From AP-16 sp963755055 (lineage in GTDB: Bacteria > Pseudomonadota > Alphaproteobacteria > Rhizobiales > Xanthobacteraceae), in NCBI GenBank assembly GCA_963755055.1, contig CAVWIS010000023.1, forward strand, positions 118,173 to 182,172: a stretch of 64,000 nt of DNA. The letters are read 5' to 3'. The translations under genes and the position numbers were made by a program. Position 1 is the stretch's first letter. Each line of letters opens with the position of its first letter. The notes under the pieces are model-generated. The model made no database searches. It was not told where the DNA came from and was given only the letters and a program-made list of their open reading frames with translations. Of the stretch, positions 50,013 to 58,459 are shown piece by piece.

Positions 50013-51308
50013 ATGCCGGACCAGCCGAGCACGAGAAGCCCGGACGCCTTCCCGCGCGCACCGCTGCCCAAGCGCTTTTGCAACCTCGACCGGCTCATCC
50101 ACGCCATGACGGCGCGCGGCCTCGACGGCATCGTGGCGACAGTGCCGTGGAACGTGTTCTATCTCACCGGATTCAACGGCATCGCCCACAAGGCGGACGA
50201 GCCGCGGCCCTACGCGGTCATCCTGTCCCGGCATGCGCCCGAGCATCCCGTCATGGTGCTCGCCGACTATTATCTGGCGACGTTCCTCACCCAGCCGAGC
50301 TGGGTCGAGGACATCCGGCCGTTTCGCGCCGTGATGATGCCGCTCGATCTCCCCGCCAGGCGGAGCGACATCGATCGCTTCATTCCGCAGGGCAGCGCCG
50401 ACGTGCCCTGGCTGGCGCGGTCGCGCCAGGCTTACGCGTTCGACATGGCGAGCGCGGTGCGCGGGGCGCTGAAGGACCTGAAGATCGACCGCGGCCGTGT
50501 CGCCTTCGACGACATGGGGTTCGGCTTCCGCCTCGGCGTCGAGGGGCTCGAGGTCGCCGACGGCTACGACCCGCTGATGTTTGCCCGCGCGGTCAAGACG
50601 CCGACCGAGCTCGGCCTCTTGGAGCGCGCCACCGCGCTCAACGAGGCGGCGATCACGCTGACCGTCGACGCCTGGGACCTGGGCGCCACCTGGCGCGACC
50701 TCAACAAGGCCTATGCGCGCGCCGTCACCGGGCTCGGCGGCTTCGTGCGCGATCCCGGCGGCATGGTGTGGGGTCATCCGCGCGGCGCCGATCCGACGCT
50801 GATGCTCGCCACCGGCCGCGAGGACGACGTGGTCGAGCCCGGCACTCACGTGATGTTCGATTGCCACGGCACCATCGACCTCTATTGCTGGGACGGCGGC
50901 AAGACCTGGGTGGTCGGGGGCGAGCCCGAGGGCGGGGCGAAGCGCTTCGCCGCCGCGACCGCCGGCGTCGCCGAGATGCTCATCGCCGAGATGAGGCCGG
51001 GGGCCCGCATCAGCGCGTTGCAGGCCGCGGGCCGGGCGATCTACGCCAAGGAGGGGGTGCCCGATCCGGCTTCCGCCGTGATCTTCTTCCATGGTCTCGG
51101 CCTCTCGCACATGGATATCGAGCAGACGACCGCCGACGGCCGGCCGAACGGCGACTGGGTGCTGGAGGACGGGATGGTGGTGCCGGTCCATCTGCTCTAT
51201 CCGGGCGGCGAGCACGAACGGATCTGGCTGGAGGAGGTGGTGGCCATCGGCGCCGACGGCGGCCGGCCGCTGTTCTCCTGGGGGTTCGCGCCGCTGACCG
51301 GGCGGTAG
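50013..51308 (+). CDS. M24-family (pita-bread fold) peptidase homologue with altered metal ligand
   Basis: The 431-residue protein starts at 50013 after AGGGGAGACGCC. An N-terminal creatinase-like domain (residues 20-190) precedes the catalytic domain. Metal-site positions are D283 and D294, H360 in FFHGLGLSHMDIEQ, H393 where Glu is expected (VPVHLLYPGG), and E407/E408. The family includes Xaa-Pro peptidases, creatinase and DMSP lyase DddP, so a non-peptidase role is plausible. The epimerase follows 62 bases later and may share an operon. Confidence 0.85.
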   Translation: MPDQPSTRSPDAFPRAPLPKRFCNLDRLIHAMTARGLDGIVATVPWNVFYLTGFNGIAHKADEPRPYAVILSRHAPEHPVMVLADYYLATFLTQPSWVEDIRPFRAVMMPLDLPARRSDIDRFIPQGSADVPWLARSRQAYAFDMASAVRGALKDLKIDRGRVAFDDMGFGFRLGVEGLEVADGYDPLMFARAVKTPTELGLLERATALNEAAITLTVDAWDLGATWRDLNKAYARAVTGLGGFVRDPGGMVWGHPRGADPTLMLATGREDDVVEPGTHVMFDCHGTIDLYCWDGGKTWVVGGEPEGGAKRFAAATAGVAEMLIAEMRPGARISALQAAGRAIYAKEGVPDPASAVIFFHGLGLSHMDIEQTTADGRPNGDWVLEDGMVVPVHLLYPGGEHERIWLEEVVAIGADGGRPLFSWGFAPLTGR

Positions 51309-51370
51309 TCCTCGCCGCGCCGGCCGTTCGTCCTGCGCCCGCCAAACCCATCCCGAAGGGAGAAGGCCCG

Positions 51371-52246
51371 ATGAAGAGCATCGTCGTGACCGGCGGCAGC
51401 GGCAAGGCCGGACGTGCCGTCATCCGCGAGCTGATCGATCACGGCTACCGCGTGATGAACGTCGACCTGGCGCCGCCGCGCGAGGCGTTTTGCCATTTCT
51501 TCAAGGCCGATCTCAATGATCCCGGGCAGGTGGTGGACGCGTTGCGCCGCGCCGCCGGCACCATCGATCGCCGCCGCTCCCCGCTCGGGGACGCCGACGC
51601 CGTGATCCATCTCGCCGGCATCCCGGCGCCGAGCCTGGCGCCCGACGCGGTGACGTTTCAGAACAACCTGATGACCACCTACAACGTCTTCAGCGCTGCC
51701 ACCCTGTTCGGCCTCGATCGCGTCGTCTGGGCCTCGAGCGAGACTGCGTTCGGACTGCCGCTGACCCGCAACCCGCCGCATTTCGCCCCGATCACCGAGG
51801 AGCATCCGCTGGTGCCGGAGACCGGATATGCGCTGGCGAAAGTCCTGTGCGAGCAGATGGCCGGCGAGATGCACCGGTGGAATCCGGCGACCCGGTTCGT
51901 CGGTCTGCGGATCTCCAACATCTTCGAGGAGCCGGACTACGCGCAGATCCCGTCGTTCTCGGACGACCCGGAACTGCGCAAATGGAACCTGTGGAGCTGG
52001 GTCGACGCCCGCGACGTCGCGCAGGCCTGCCGCCTCGCCCTCGAGGCGGACGTTCCCGGCGCCGATCAGTTCATCGTCGCCGCCGCCGATACCTTGATGC
52101 GGCAGCCGAGCCGCGAGCTGATGCACCGGTTCTTTCCCGCCGTCCCGCTGCGCGGCGACGTCGGAGAATTTGAGACGCTGCTGTCCATCGACAAGGCGCG
52201 ACGCCTGCTCGGCTACGCGCCACAGCACAGCTGGCGCGCGAGATGA
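51371..52246 (+). CDS. NAD-dependent epimerase/dehydratase family protein
   Basis: The 291-residue extended SDR starts at 51371 after AAGGGAGAAGG. It has TGGSGKAGRAVIREL as the NAD loop, VIHLAGIPAP, the Ser in WASSETAFG and the catalytic TGYALAK. It lacks long C-terminal additions. Typical substrates are sugar nucleotides or sugar acids (uronate dehydrogenase-like). No sugar-pathway genes adjoin it. It is the last ordinary chromosomal gene before the accessory region. Confidence 0.87.
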   Translation: MKSIVVTGGSGKAGRAVIRELIDHGYRVMNVDLAPPREAFCHFFKADLNDPGQVVDALRRAAGTIDRRRSPLGDADAVIHLAGIPAPSLAPDAVTFQNNLMTTYNVFSAATLFGLDRVVWASSETAFGLPLTRNPPHFAPITEEHPLVPETGYALAKVLCEQMAGEMHRWNPATRFVGLRISNIFEEPDYAQIPSFSDDPELRKWNLWSWVDARDVAQACRLALEADVPGADQFIVAAADTLMRQPSRELMHRFFPAVPLRGDVGEFETLLSIDKARRLLGYAPQHSWRAR

Positions 52247-52769
52247 TCAACAAGCTCGCCGCGCGGCCGGCCACAAATTGTGCGGTGAATATCGTGGAAA
52301 ACAAATTGCGACACGGTTTCGATTCAATTCCGACACCGTCACGCTGGATCGTAACCATTCGCAGAATTTGGAAACGCCTTGGCCCAGGCTCGACGCCTGG
52401 GCCAAGGGGTTGACTGCAACAAGCCCCGGTTCAGAACGGTCCCGATCAGCATCCACGGGGGCAAGCCAGGAGTGACCGGGACCGCCCGAGCCGGGCGGAC
52501 GAGATACACCCCCTCCCGACTGTTGCCACCGTCCGATCCGTTTGTGGCAGTGATTGGGTGATTCCAAGGAAAGTTCGGACGCGATCCGGTTTATTCAACA
52601 ATAGGTCGGATGGAGCGTCGCCAACCCGGGTTTTCGGTCCACTTGCTGGCCTTTGACGCTCCGACGTCTGTCGATCGGGTTGAAGGACTCCCAAGGCCGG
52701 CCGCTCCCGACCAGCGGGGCTGACAGCTTCATCCGGAAGAAACAAATAGATACGGACAGGATCGACGAT
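52247..52769. other. Gap after the epimerase
   Basis: No protein is convincing in these 523 bases. It holds the hairpin at 52377-52407. The base composition shifts to lower GC near 52260-52380, then back. Confidence 0.5.
52377..52407. terminator. 13-bp perfect hairpin after the epimerase
   Basis: CCTTGGCCCAGGC (52377-52389) pairs with GCCTGGGCCAAGG (52395-52407). It lies 130 bases after the epimerase stop. GGGTTG follows, with no long T-run, so it may be a terminator or structured RNA. Confidence 0.5.
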
Positions 52770-53027
52770 TTAACCTGAAGCGAGGATGCTCTCCTCACCG
52801 GGCCTTGCGGACAGCTCGGATGCCGCCAGGTCGCCGAGTTGCGTCGGATCGTGCTCGCCGCGCTCGAAATGCCCGATGATGATCGTTGCCAGCGCCCGGC
52901 GCGCCTCGTCGCTGCGATCGGCTTCGACCGGCAGCAGATCCCAGGCAATGTCCAGCGCCAAGGCCATCTGCTGCAGGTTCTCCGCACTATGGTCGAACCG
53001 ATCGGTGGTCGCCCCATTCAGGCTCAT
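52770..53027 (-). CDS. Small acidic hypothetical protein
   Basis: The 85-residue protein (MSLNGATTDRFDHSAENLQQ to EESILASG) starts at 53027 with AAGGGAG upstream. It is acidic and helical, with no signal or membrane segment. Short proteins with a similar start occur in Rhizobiales, but I cannot name a family. It ends the chromosomal side of the prophage junction. Confidence 0.55.
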   Translation of the reverse strand: MSLNGATTDRFDHSAENLQQMALALDIAWDLLPVEADRSDEARRALATIIIGHFERGEHDPTQLGDLAASELSARPGEESILASG

Positions 53028-53359
53028 GGTCCCACTCCCTTACACCGCCTGCGAAACGAGGGTGGAAACGCCCCGGACCGCTAAATGTTCCACCTCGAGG
53101 CACACAGACGATCACCCAGGTCGGGCAATTCGACGGCGAACCGGGGCGTCGACCGCGGCAATTCGGGGTCATATTTTCGCCCGGGCCGGACCCGACGATC
53201 CCCCGGGGCAGGGACGAATCATGTGGGGGTGAGTAATGCGGACACTGGCTCTACCAACGCAGATAATCAACCGCTTGATATCAAAGGATAAAATCAGGCC
53301 GCAGCTTATGCGGTCCCCAAATCAGTCCCCAAAGGCGGCAGCGCCGGCGTGGTGCGAGC
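53028..53359. other. Prophage junction, non-coding
   Basis: This 332-base gap separates the small acidic gene from the phage genes. It is lower in GC from 53240 to 53340 and contains a 9-base direct repeat (53313-53333). I see no complete tRNA, though GCTCTACCAAC near 53249 resembles the complement of a tRNA D-arm. Confidence 0.5.
53313..53333. repeat. Direct repeat GTCCCCAAA x2
   Basis: GTCCCCAAA occurs at 53313-53321 and 53325-53333, a 12-base period. Such paired repeats are typical of arm-type sites near attachment sites of tyrosine integrases. No integrase gene adjoins it, so the assignment is inferential. Confidence 0.45.
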
Positions 53360-53557
53360 TTATCGAGCGCGAGTTTCCGTCGTAGGGGCCTGATCCGGCT
53401 CCTCGGCCAGCCGGGATGCCTGCGGACGATCGCCGGGCAGGGTGAGCTGCCGCGCCAGGGTGACCGGCGGGGGCGGGCGCTGGCGATGGCCCGTCAGCGA
53501 AAGCTTCCAGTTTGGCCGCGGCTTGTGCTTGGTCGGGAGGCGGAAGCGGAATGTCAT
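53360..53557 (-). CDS. Small basic phage-associated protein
   Basis: The 65-residue protein (MTFRFRLPTKHKPRPNWKLS) begins one base after the terminase stop, so translation is coupled. It is rich in Pro, Arg and Gln and has no recognisable domain. In intact phages a portal gene normally lies near here; none is present, so the downstream module was probably lost. Confidence 0.5.
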   Translation of the reverse strand: MTFRFRLPTKHKPRPNWKLSLTGHRQRPPPPVTLARQLTLPGDRPQASRLAEEPDQAPTTETRAR

Positions 53558-53558
53558 C

Positions 53559-55004
53559 TCAGGCAAACCCCATCTTCGGCATCTCGATCGGGCGGCGGAA
53601 GGCGTCGTAGGCCGTCGCGGTGCGGGCATGCCGCAGCATCATCAGGGCGTAGCGGGTGGCGGCCATCAGGTCGTCGCCCTCCTTGAACACGAGGCCGTTG
53701 CGGCGGTGATAGAGGCGGAACTCCTCCCACCAGTCGTTCAAGTGCTTGAATACCTTGAACCGCCCCGTCTGCATGCGGTCGAGCATGTCCATCAGCCCGG
53801 CCTCGACCGAGACGCTGCCGTCCTCGAACTGGGCGTGCTCATGCAACATTTCGAGGCCCTGGGCGGAGTACTGCTTGGCCAGCGCAATGCCGGCGCCCTC
53901 CAGCGTCTCGCGGCGCCCGTCCCGCGGCCAGGCGATCGGGATCTTGCCCCACGGCCGGATGGCGGCCGACATCAGCACCGGCGTCGACTCCCGCACCCGC
54001 CAGCAGCGGATGACATAGACCACGTCGGAATCCCGATCCCACACGACCTCGACCGCCGCGGCGGGATGCGTGTAACCGAAATCCACCCCGATGATGCGCG
54101 GCCAGTGCTTGGGGAAGTCGCGCTGCTCGCAGGCGATCAGGTCCTCGGCAACCGGGAAGATGCGGCCCGAGCCCAGCGTCGGCACGCCCCTGGTGCGGGC
54201 CTCGAGCTCGTGCGGCGGATAGCTGGCGATGATGCGCGCCTTCTCCTCGGCGGAGTAGTGGCCAACGTCGTCGATCGTCATGTGGACGAGTAGGCGGTCC
54301 GGCGACGGCTCCATCATGAAGCGGCGCACCACCTCGGACATGCCGAGCAGCGGGGTGAAGGTGACGATCACCGGACCGCTGTTGATGTTCGTCCGCGTCA
54401 GGCCCTCGGTGTAGATGTCGGCCGGCGGCTCCTCGTCGAACCAGACCAGGTCGAGTGTCTCGCCCTGAAATTTCTCGCGGCCCGACGCATAGGTCTTCAG
54501 TCCGATCATCGAGTACTGAGGACTGCTCGAAGTATCGCCGCTGACGTGCCGGACCTTGATCCCATCGAGCAGGTCGGCGATGCCGCGGCCGGTCACCAGC
54601 TCGCCCAGGCAGTCCTTGGGAATACTGCCGGTGCCCTCGGTGCCCGGCCGCCCGATCAGCACGCGCTGCACGGTGTCGCGCACCACCTCGGAGGTCACGC
54701 CGCACGCCCAGGCGACGATCGGCCGATCGAACCGCTTGCCCTGCCACCAGTCGGGATAGCGCCCGGTCGCATGCATGGCGACCTCGAAGCCGCCGGCCAG
54801 CGTCTTGCCGCTCTGGTTGGCGGCGCACAGCAGCCGTTCCCGCACCGTGGCGCCGGCCGCGTGGAACTCAAGTTGCTTCGGGTACGGCTTGTAGTAGGCC
54901 AGCCGGTTTTCAGTTAAGCGTCTCGCCTTCTCCTGCCGCAGCGTCTCCAAGACCGCTGGCGAGATGGCGGCGGGCGAACTCAATGAACTGGTCGAGCTGC
55001 TCAT
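53559..55004 (-). CDS. Phage terminase large subunit
   Basis: The 481-residue protein has the ATPase with a variant Walker A CAANQSGKT (K67), Walker B LDLVWFDEEPP near 200, and the nuclease domain with GVDFGYTHPAAAVEVVW. It packages phage DNA by ATP-driven translocation and cleavage. It is near full length, so this gene may still be intact although the rest of the prophage is not. The start overlaps the previous gene by 95 bases; no other in-frame ATG occurs until residue 76. Confidence 0.9.
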   Translation of the reverse strand: MSSSTSSLSSPAAISPAVLETLRQEKARRLTENRLAYYKPYPKQLEFHAAGATVRERLLCAANQSGKTLAGGFEVAMHATGRYPDWWQGKRFDRPIVAWACGVTSEVVRDTVQRVLIGRPGTEGTGSIPKDCLGELVTGRGIADLLDGIKVRHVSGDTSSSPQYSMIGLKTYASGREKFQGETLDLVWFDEEPPADIYTEGLTRTNINSGPVIVTFTPLLGMSEVVRRFMMEPSPDRLLVHMTIDDVGHYSAEEKARIIASYPPHELEARTRGVPTLGSGRIFPVAEDLIACEQRDFPKHWPRIIGVDFGYTHPAAAVEVVWDRDSDVVYVIRCWRVRESTPVLMSAAIRPWGKIPIAWPRDGRRETLEGAGIALAKQYSAQGLEMLHEHAQFEDGSVSVEAGLMDMLDRMQTGRFKVFKHLNDWWEEFRLYHRRNGLVFKEGDDLMAATRYALMMLRHARTATAYDAFRRPIEMPKMGFA

Positions 55005-55257
55005 CAGGTAGGTCTTTCAGACGATTGTCGGTGATCTCGAACTCCTTGGGCAGCAGGCTGGCGCACAGCCGCAAGAAGTCGGCGGGCTCCTCGACGACCA
55101 TGATCTTCAAACATCCCTCGCCGTGTTCATCGAACGCGGCGGCGACGGCCTCGAGGAACGCCGTGCTCAGGTGCGTGCGGGAGCCGGCGCGCCGGCCGCC
55201 GGTCTTGGGGCGGCCCTTGGCAAATGGGATGCCGGGGTGGTGTTGTTTCCTGCTCAC
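54910..55257 (-). CDS. Phage protein upstream of terminase, possible small subunit
   Basis: The 115-residue protein starts with GTG 55257, overlapping the preceding stop as GTGA. Its N-terminus HPGIPFAKGRPKTGGRRAGS is basic and would suit DNA binding, and the rest is helical. Similar short proteins precede terL in phages of Rhizobiales. It overlaps the terminase start by 95 bases in another frame. Small terminase is likely but not proven. Confidence 0.65.
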   Translation of the reverse strand: MSRKQHHPGIPFAKGRPKTGGRRAGSRTHLSTAFLEAVAAAFDEHGEGCLKIMVVEEPADFLRLCASLLPKEFEITDNRLKDLPDEQLDQFIEFARRHLASGLGDAAAGEGETLN

Positions 55258-55565
55258 GGTGTTTCCTCATATGCGAACTCTTTGACGGCATCCTCGAGGC
55301 TGTAGAGCCCGCGATGGCGCTCGATGAATTTGTCGGCTTCGGCCTCGAGCTCGTCCGGCGACAGTGGCTTCAGGCGGGTGCGGTCCGCCAGTTTCTTCAG
55401 GTCGCCGAACTCGACCCCGGCGAGGACTGCGGGCAGGAACTCGCCCGCAGTCTGGGCATAACGGCCGGCGGTCGTGCGAGGCTCGTACAGCGGGCCGGTG
55501 AGTCGCTCGAGATAGCCTTGCAGCGCGGCCGGCGTCGAACTGTTGGGATAAGGTCCGCGTTGCAT
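55254..55565 (-). CDS. Phage-derived hypothetical protein
   Basis: The 103-residue protein (MQRGPYPNSSTPAALQGYLE) starts at 55565 with AAAGGA upstream. The middle LTGPLYEPRTTAGRYAQTAG resembles segments of large phage structural or injection proteins, joined to an acidic helical C-terminus (SPDELEAEADKFIERHRGL). It may be the scar of an internal deletion. It is coupled to the next gene. Confidence 0.45.
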   Translation of the reverse strand: MQRGPYPNSSTPAALQGYLERLTGPLYEPRTTAGRYAQTAGEFLPAVLAGVEFGDLKKLADRTRLKPLSPDELEAEADKFIERHRGLYSLEDAVKEFAYEETP

Positions 55566-55706
55566 CGTCCAGGGTCCTTTCGATCGTCCAACTCGATCCG
55601 CTGGTCGACAGCGCCGCAAAGCCGAGCTGCTGGGGCATGGCGGGCCAATTCGTGGTGATCCACGGGCTCGCCCGGTGCTCGACAGGGTGACGTAGACGGG
55701 CTGCAT
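55566..55706 (-). pseudogene. Broken small phage gene with a frame change
   Basis: Reading from ATG 55706 gives MQPVYVTLSSTG, then changing frame by -1 near 55671 gives SPWITTNWPAMPQQLGFAAL followed by STSGSSWTIERTLDDATR. Together these look like one small beta-rich phage protein. The site has no canonical slippery heptamer, so decay is more likely than programmed slippage. Its 3' end is uncertain. Confidence 0.45.
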
Positions 55707-56083
55707 GACCCATTTATAGCATGTTGCGAATGTGTATTCACTTCTTTTCGCTGGAGCGTCTCATTCGGCGCCATGAGGAGGCCGCGGGCGAAAAATTCCG
55801 TAACCGCAGCTGCGCATGTCGCCTCGCTTCCGACCTCCGCCCCCCGAGACCTCAGAAGCGCAACTCGCCTGGCCGGTCGAACAGAAGGGCCGCGAGACGC
55901 AAGGCGGCTCGGGTTGCTAATTGCAAAAGTGGGACCCGTTCTGGTCCTCCAATTCGCCCACAGGTTTCGACAGGTATTGGGTTCAGCGCTTAGAAGGGCC
56001 TTGGCGGATTTGGGGCACTTGTCACAGTTCGGGTGGGACTTGGATGCCAGGGTTTAGTTTGCGGTCATCGGGAGGGGAAAACC
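55707..56083. other. Divergent gap between phage genes and the HD gene
   Basis: These 377 bases have lower GC and no convincing gene. CTATAAAT near 55716 could be a -10 box in either direction. The HD gene's ribosome site GGGAGGGGAAAACC is at its end. Confidence 0.5.
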
Positions 56084-56926
56084 ATGATCACTGTGCCGGA
56101 ACTGGCGTCAGAGGCGTTGGGTTCCTTCCTTTCCTCGCACATGAGGCAACGCTTCGGGTCTTCGCACACGCGGCTGACTGAACTTGTTCCATCGCTTGCG
56201 CGGCTCGCGTTGGAATGCATCGGAAACAGTGACGCGCTTTATCACAATGTTGAGCACACGATGCTGGTTACACTCGCGGGGCACGACATCCTGCGGGGAA
56301 AAGCCCTGCTCGAGTTAACGTTGCCAATCGATTATGCTCATCTAATTGTGGCTTGTCTGTTACATGATATTGGATATGTACGAGGCATTCTCAGGGGCGA
56401 TGGGGAAAGCGGTTACGTAATTGACGCCACGGGTCGCAAGATGTCCCTGCAGCGGGGATCATCCGATGCGGCTTTGTTGCCGCACCACGTCGACCGATCT
56501 ATTCTATTCGTCTTAGATCGCCTAGAAGCGATTGATGTTCTTGACGCTAAGCGGATCGCGCGAGCGATCAATGTCACCCGCTTTCCGCCTGACCCGGCAG
56601 AGGAGCAAGACACTGGCGAAGAAGGTTGGCTCTTGCGCGCCGCTGATCTTGTTGGGCAACTTGGTGATCCAAAATACCTTAAAAAATCCAATGCACTGTT
56701 CTATGAATTTGAGGAGAGCGGTCTTAATCGGCAGCTAGGATATACCTCACCTGCCGATATCGTAGATCGATATCCTCATTTTTTTTACAATAGCATTGCT
56801 CCCAAAATTCAGACTGCAATTAGGTACCTTAATGTGACATCGAGTGGCCGCCAGTGGGTCGCCAATCTTTACAGCAATCTCTTCCGCGCTCAGCACAATG
56901 TCAGCTTATCTGGACCGCAATCATGA
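56084..56926 (+). CDS. HD-domain metal-dependent phosphohydrolase
   Basis: The 280-residue protein starts at 56084 with a strong GGGAGGGG. The metal-binding residues appear as YHNVEH (H54, H58) and LLHDIGY (H94-D95), the arrangement of class I cyclic-nucleotide phosphodiesterase-like and related HD enzymes. It probably cleaves a nucleotide phosphate ester. The gene is AT-richer than the chromosome and sits beside a prophage remnant, suggesting transfer; a role in nucleotide signalling or phage defence is speculative. Confidence 0.8.
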   Translation: MITVPELASEALGSFLSSHMRQRFGSSHTRLTELVPSLARLALECIGNSDALYHNVEHTMLVTLAGHDILRGKALLELTLPIDYAHLIVACLLHDIGYVRGILRGDGESGYVIDATGRKMSLQRGSSDAALLPHHVDRSILFVLDRLEAIDVLDAKRIARAINVTRFPPDPAEEQDTGEEGWLLRAADLVGQLGDPKYLKKSNALFYEFEESGLNRQLGYTSPADIVDRYPHFFYNSIAPKIQTAIRYLNVTSSGRQWVANLYSNLFRAQHNVSLSGPQS

Positions 56927-57213
56927 TTGCGAGCATTAAGGCTCGCACGGCGATCGCATAAGCCTTTTGGCGTACGGCGACATGCCGAGACCGTCGTGCC
57001 AAAGGATTTTGATCAGGTCACCTCTGGCGCCCCTGAAGTCGATACCGTTATGCGGCTTTACAGAGAAAAGGATGCCTTATGTGAAGGCATCGTAACCAAG
57101 ATCAAAGCGCTTGCTGACGAAGCTGACAAAGTTCTCTAATAGATAATTGATGTACAGTTTCTCAGTTTTGCACAGAGAGGGTAATCGGCTGACAGCGCCG
57201 CGTTGAGCAGTCG

Positions 57214-57417
57214 GTGCCACCGGCTCAATACGCCGCGCAGAAAACCACCCTCTCCCCGTACAACTATCACGACCCCCTCGACGCGTTGGCAATGGCGCAT
57301 GACATTAACGCGCGCGGCGGTGTTGCCTGGGAGATCGTCGCACCGGACGGCAGCTCAATCGGACGCGAGGAAATCGCCGCTCAGGTTCGCGTTCGAGCCG
57401 CCGTGCCTGCGGCGTGA
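57214..57417 (+). CDS. Small hypothetical protein
   Basis: The 67-residue protein starts at GTG 57214 and contains YNYHDPLDALAMAHDINARG. It ends three bases before the convergent lipoprotein stop. No family was recognised and no clear ribosome site is seen. A further 70-codon frame begins at TTG 56927 directly after the HD gene stop; it is weaker and left unannotated. Confidence 0.4.
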   Translation: MPPAQYAAQKTTLSPYNYHDPLDALAMAHDINARGGVAWEIVAPDGSSIGREEIAAQVRVRAAVPAA

Positions 57418-57420
57418 CTC

Positions 57421-57819
57421 TTACTTTCCGTTATTGCGCCAGATAGCCATTACGGGCCATAAGGCGTTAACGATGATCGCCGCTCTTTGCTGCTGCATAC
57501 CGACCCGATCCGTCCTTTCGCCCGTCTGCGCTCCCTTGATAGCGTCGACAATGCCGGCCCCCAGTCCTGGGCCGTTGCTAAAGTTGTGCGAAGCTGCCGA
57601 CCAGCGATCCAACGTGCTCGGCTCTCCCGACAGTGGGGCTTGACCCGTCGCCATAGTTGCCTCGCCTTGACACTGAACCAACGTCGCCCGCGCTTGAGCA
57701 ACATTAGTTGGAAGGCCGTCGGTCCGAAAATAACCTACAGAACTGCTTGACGGCTGAGTGGCGCATCCTGCGAGTGTAATCAGGACAGCGCCATGCACTA
57801 AAAGCAATCGATACATCAC
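57421..57819 (-). CDS. Small predicted lipoprotein
   Basis: The 132-residue protein has a lipoprotein signal MMYRLLLVHGAVLITLAGCA with lipobox LAGC (Cys19). The mature part is Ser/Gln/Ala-rich with VAQARATLVQCQGEATMATG and MQQQRAAIIVNALWPVMA. Similar short lipoproteins accompany phage or plasmid regions in alphaproteobacteria. Export to the outer or inner membrane is likely; function is unknown. Confidence 0.7.
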   Translation of the reverse strand: MMYRLLLVHGAVLITLAGCATQPSSSSVGYFRTDGLPTNVAQARATLVQCQGEATMATGQAPLSGEPSTLDRWSAASHNFSNGPGLGAGIVDAIKGAQTGERTDRVGMQQQRAAIIVNALWPVMAIWRNNGK

Positions 57820-57975
57820 CCCCCATGATTTCCCGGCGCGGAATTTACACAGCTAATGGCCCGCGTCGAAACCCTTCTCACCACGCTCTACGCAACCCAG
57901 TGTTCTGGCGTTTTGTGGCGATCGAGGAAGTCGTTAGATATCTCACGCAATCTGTCAACCTTTTGTGTCGGGTAG

Positions 57976-58140
57976 TTGCTGACGGCAAGACAGGCAGCAT
58001 CTGCGCAAGATGAAGCGCAAGCACTTCGGCTCAAAAATGCACTAAACAATGTGCAGCACGAAATGATGGAATGCGCTTCGTATTATAATATTACTGCTGA
58101 GCTTGCAAGCAGGAGCAACGTTGCGGGTATCATGACATAG
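57976..58140 (+). pseudogene. Fragment of a secreted helical protein gene
   Basis: A 54-codon frame, TTG start at best, reads TARQAASAQDEAQALRLKNA and NNVQHEMMECASYYNITAEL. This looks like the end of a signal peptide and the first helix of a family of small exported proteins common in Rhizobiales. Both ends are missing (stop at 57973, stop at 58138), so it is probably a remnant. Confidence 0.4.
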
Positions 58141-58183
58141 GGCAATGCTTTCATGGGTGTGCCCTTCGGTAGTGGGTGTCAAC

Positions 58184-58210
58184 AAAAAACCCCAGCCCGG
58201 CCGACCGGGG
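58184..58210 (-). terminator. Rho-independent terminator
   Basis: On the minus strand CCCCGGTCGGCCGGGCTGGGG is followed at once by TTTTTT. CCCC pairs with GGGG, and CCCGG with CCGGG offers an alternative stem. It would end transcripts coming from the integrase fragment side. Confidence 0.6.
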
Positions 58211-58459
58211 TCTTTCCGGCGAGGGGCGGACGTTAGTAGCAGCCGCACTTAACCAGGGTGGGCCGACCCGGTAAGTTTCAAAGTGCCGCTTCGTCTTGCT
58301 GGATCGGGCCAAAATTTTGACACCGTGACTGCCCCAAGGGAATGCCGCAAGGGCGCCATCGGCTTGGTGGACTTTCCGGTAATTGCCCGTCTCGGGAGGT
58401 TGGCTTAGTAGCACGACGCTGGCGCCTATCGACGCAACGCACGCAGGCGCGGGTTTGAG

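Noticed and set aside
53240..53300. Possible tRNA remnant at the prophage edge
   Set aside because: Only a D-arm-like 11-mer is visible; no acceptor, anticodon or T-arm could be folded.
53360..53629. Longer version of the small phage gene starting at 53629
   Set aside because: Its extra N-terminus overlaps the terminase C-terminus in another frame; ATG 53557 is directly coupled to the terminase stop.
58070..58153. 23-codon hydrophobic peptide on the minus strand (MKALPYVMIPATLLLLASSA)
   Set aside because: No clear ribosome site and it overlaps the other-strand fragment; kept as a curiosity only.
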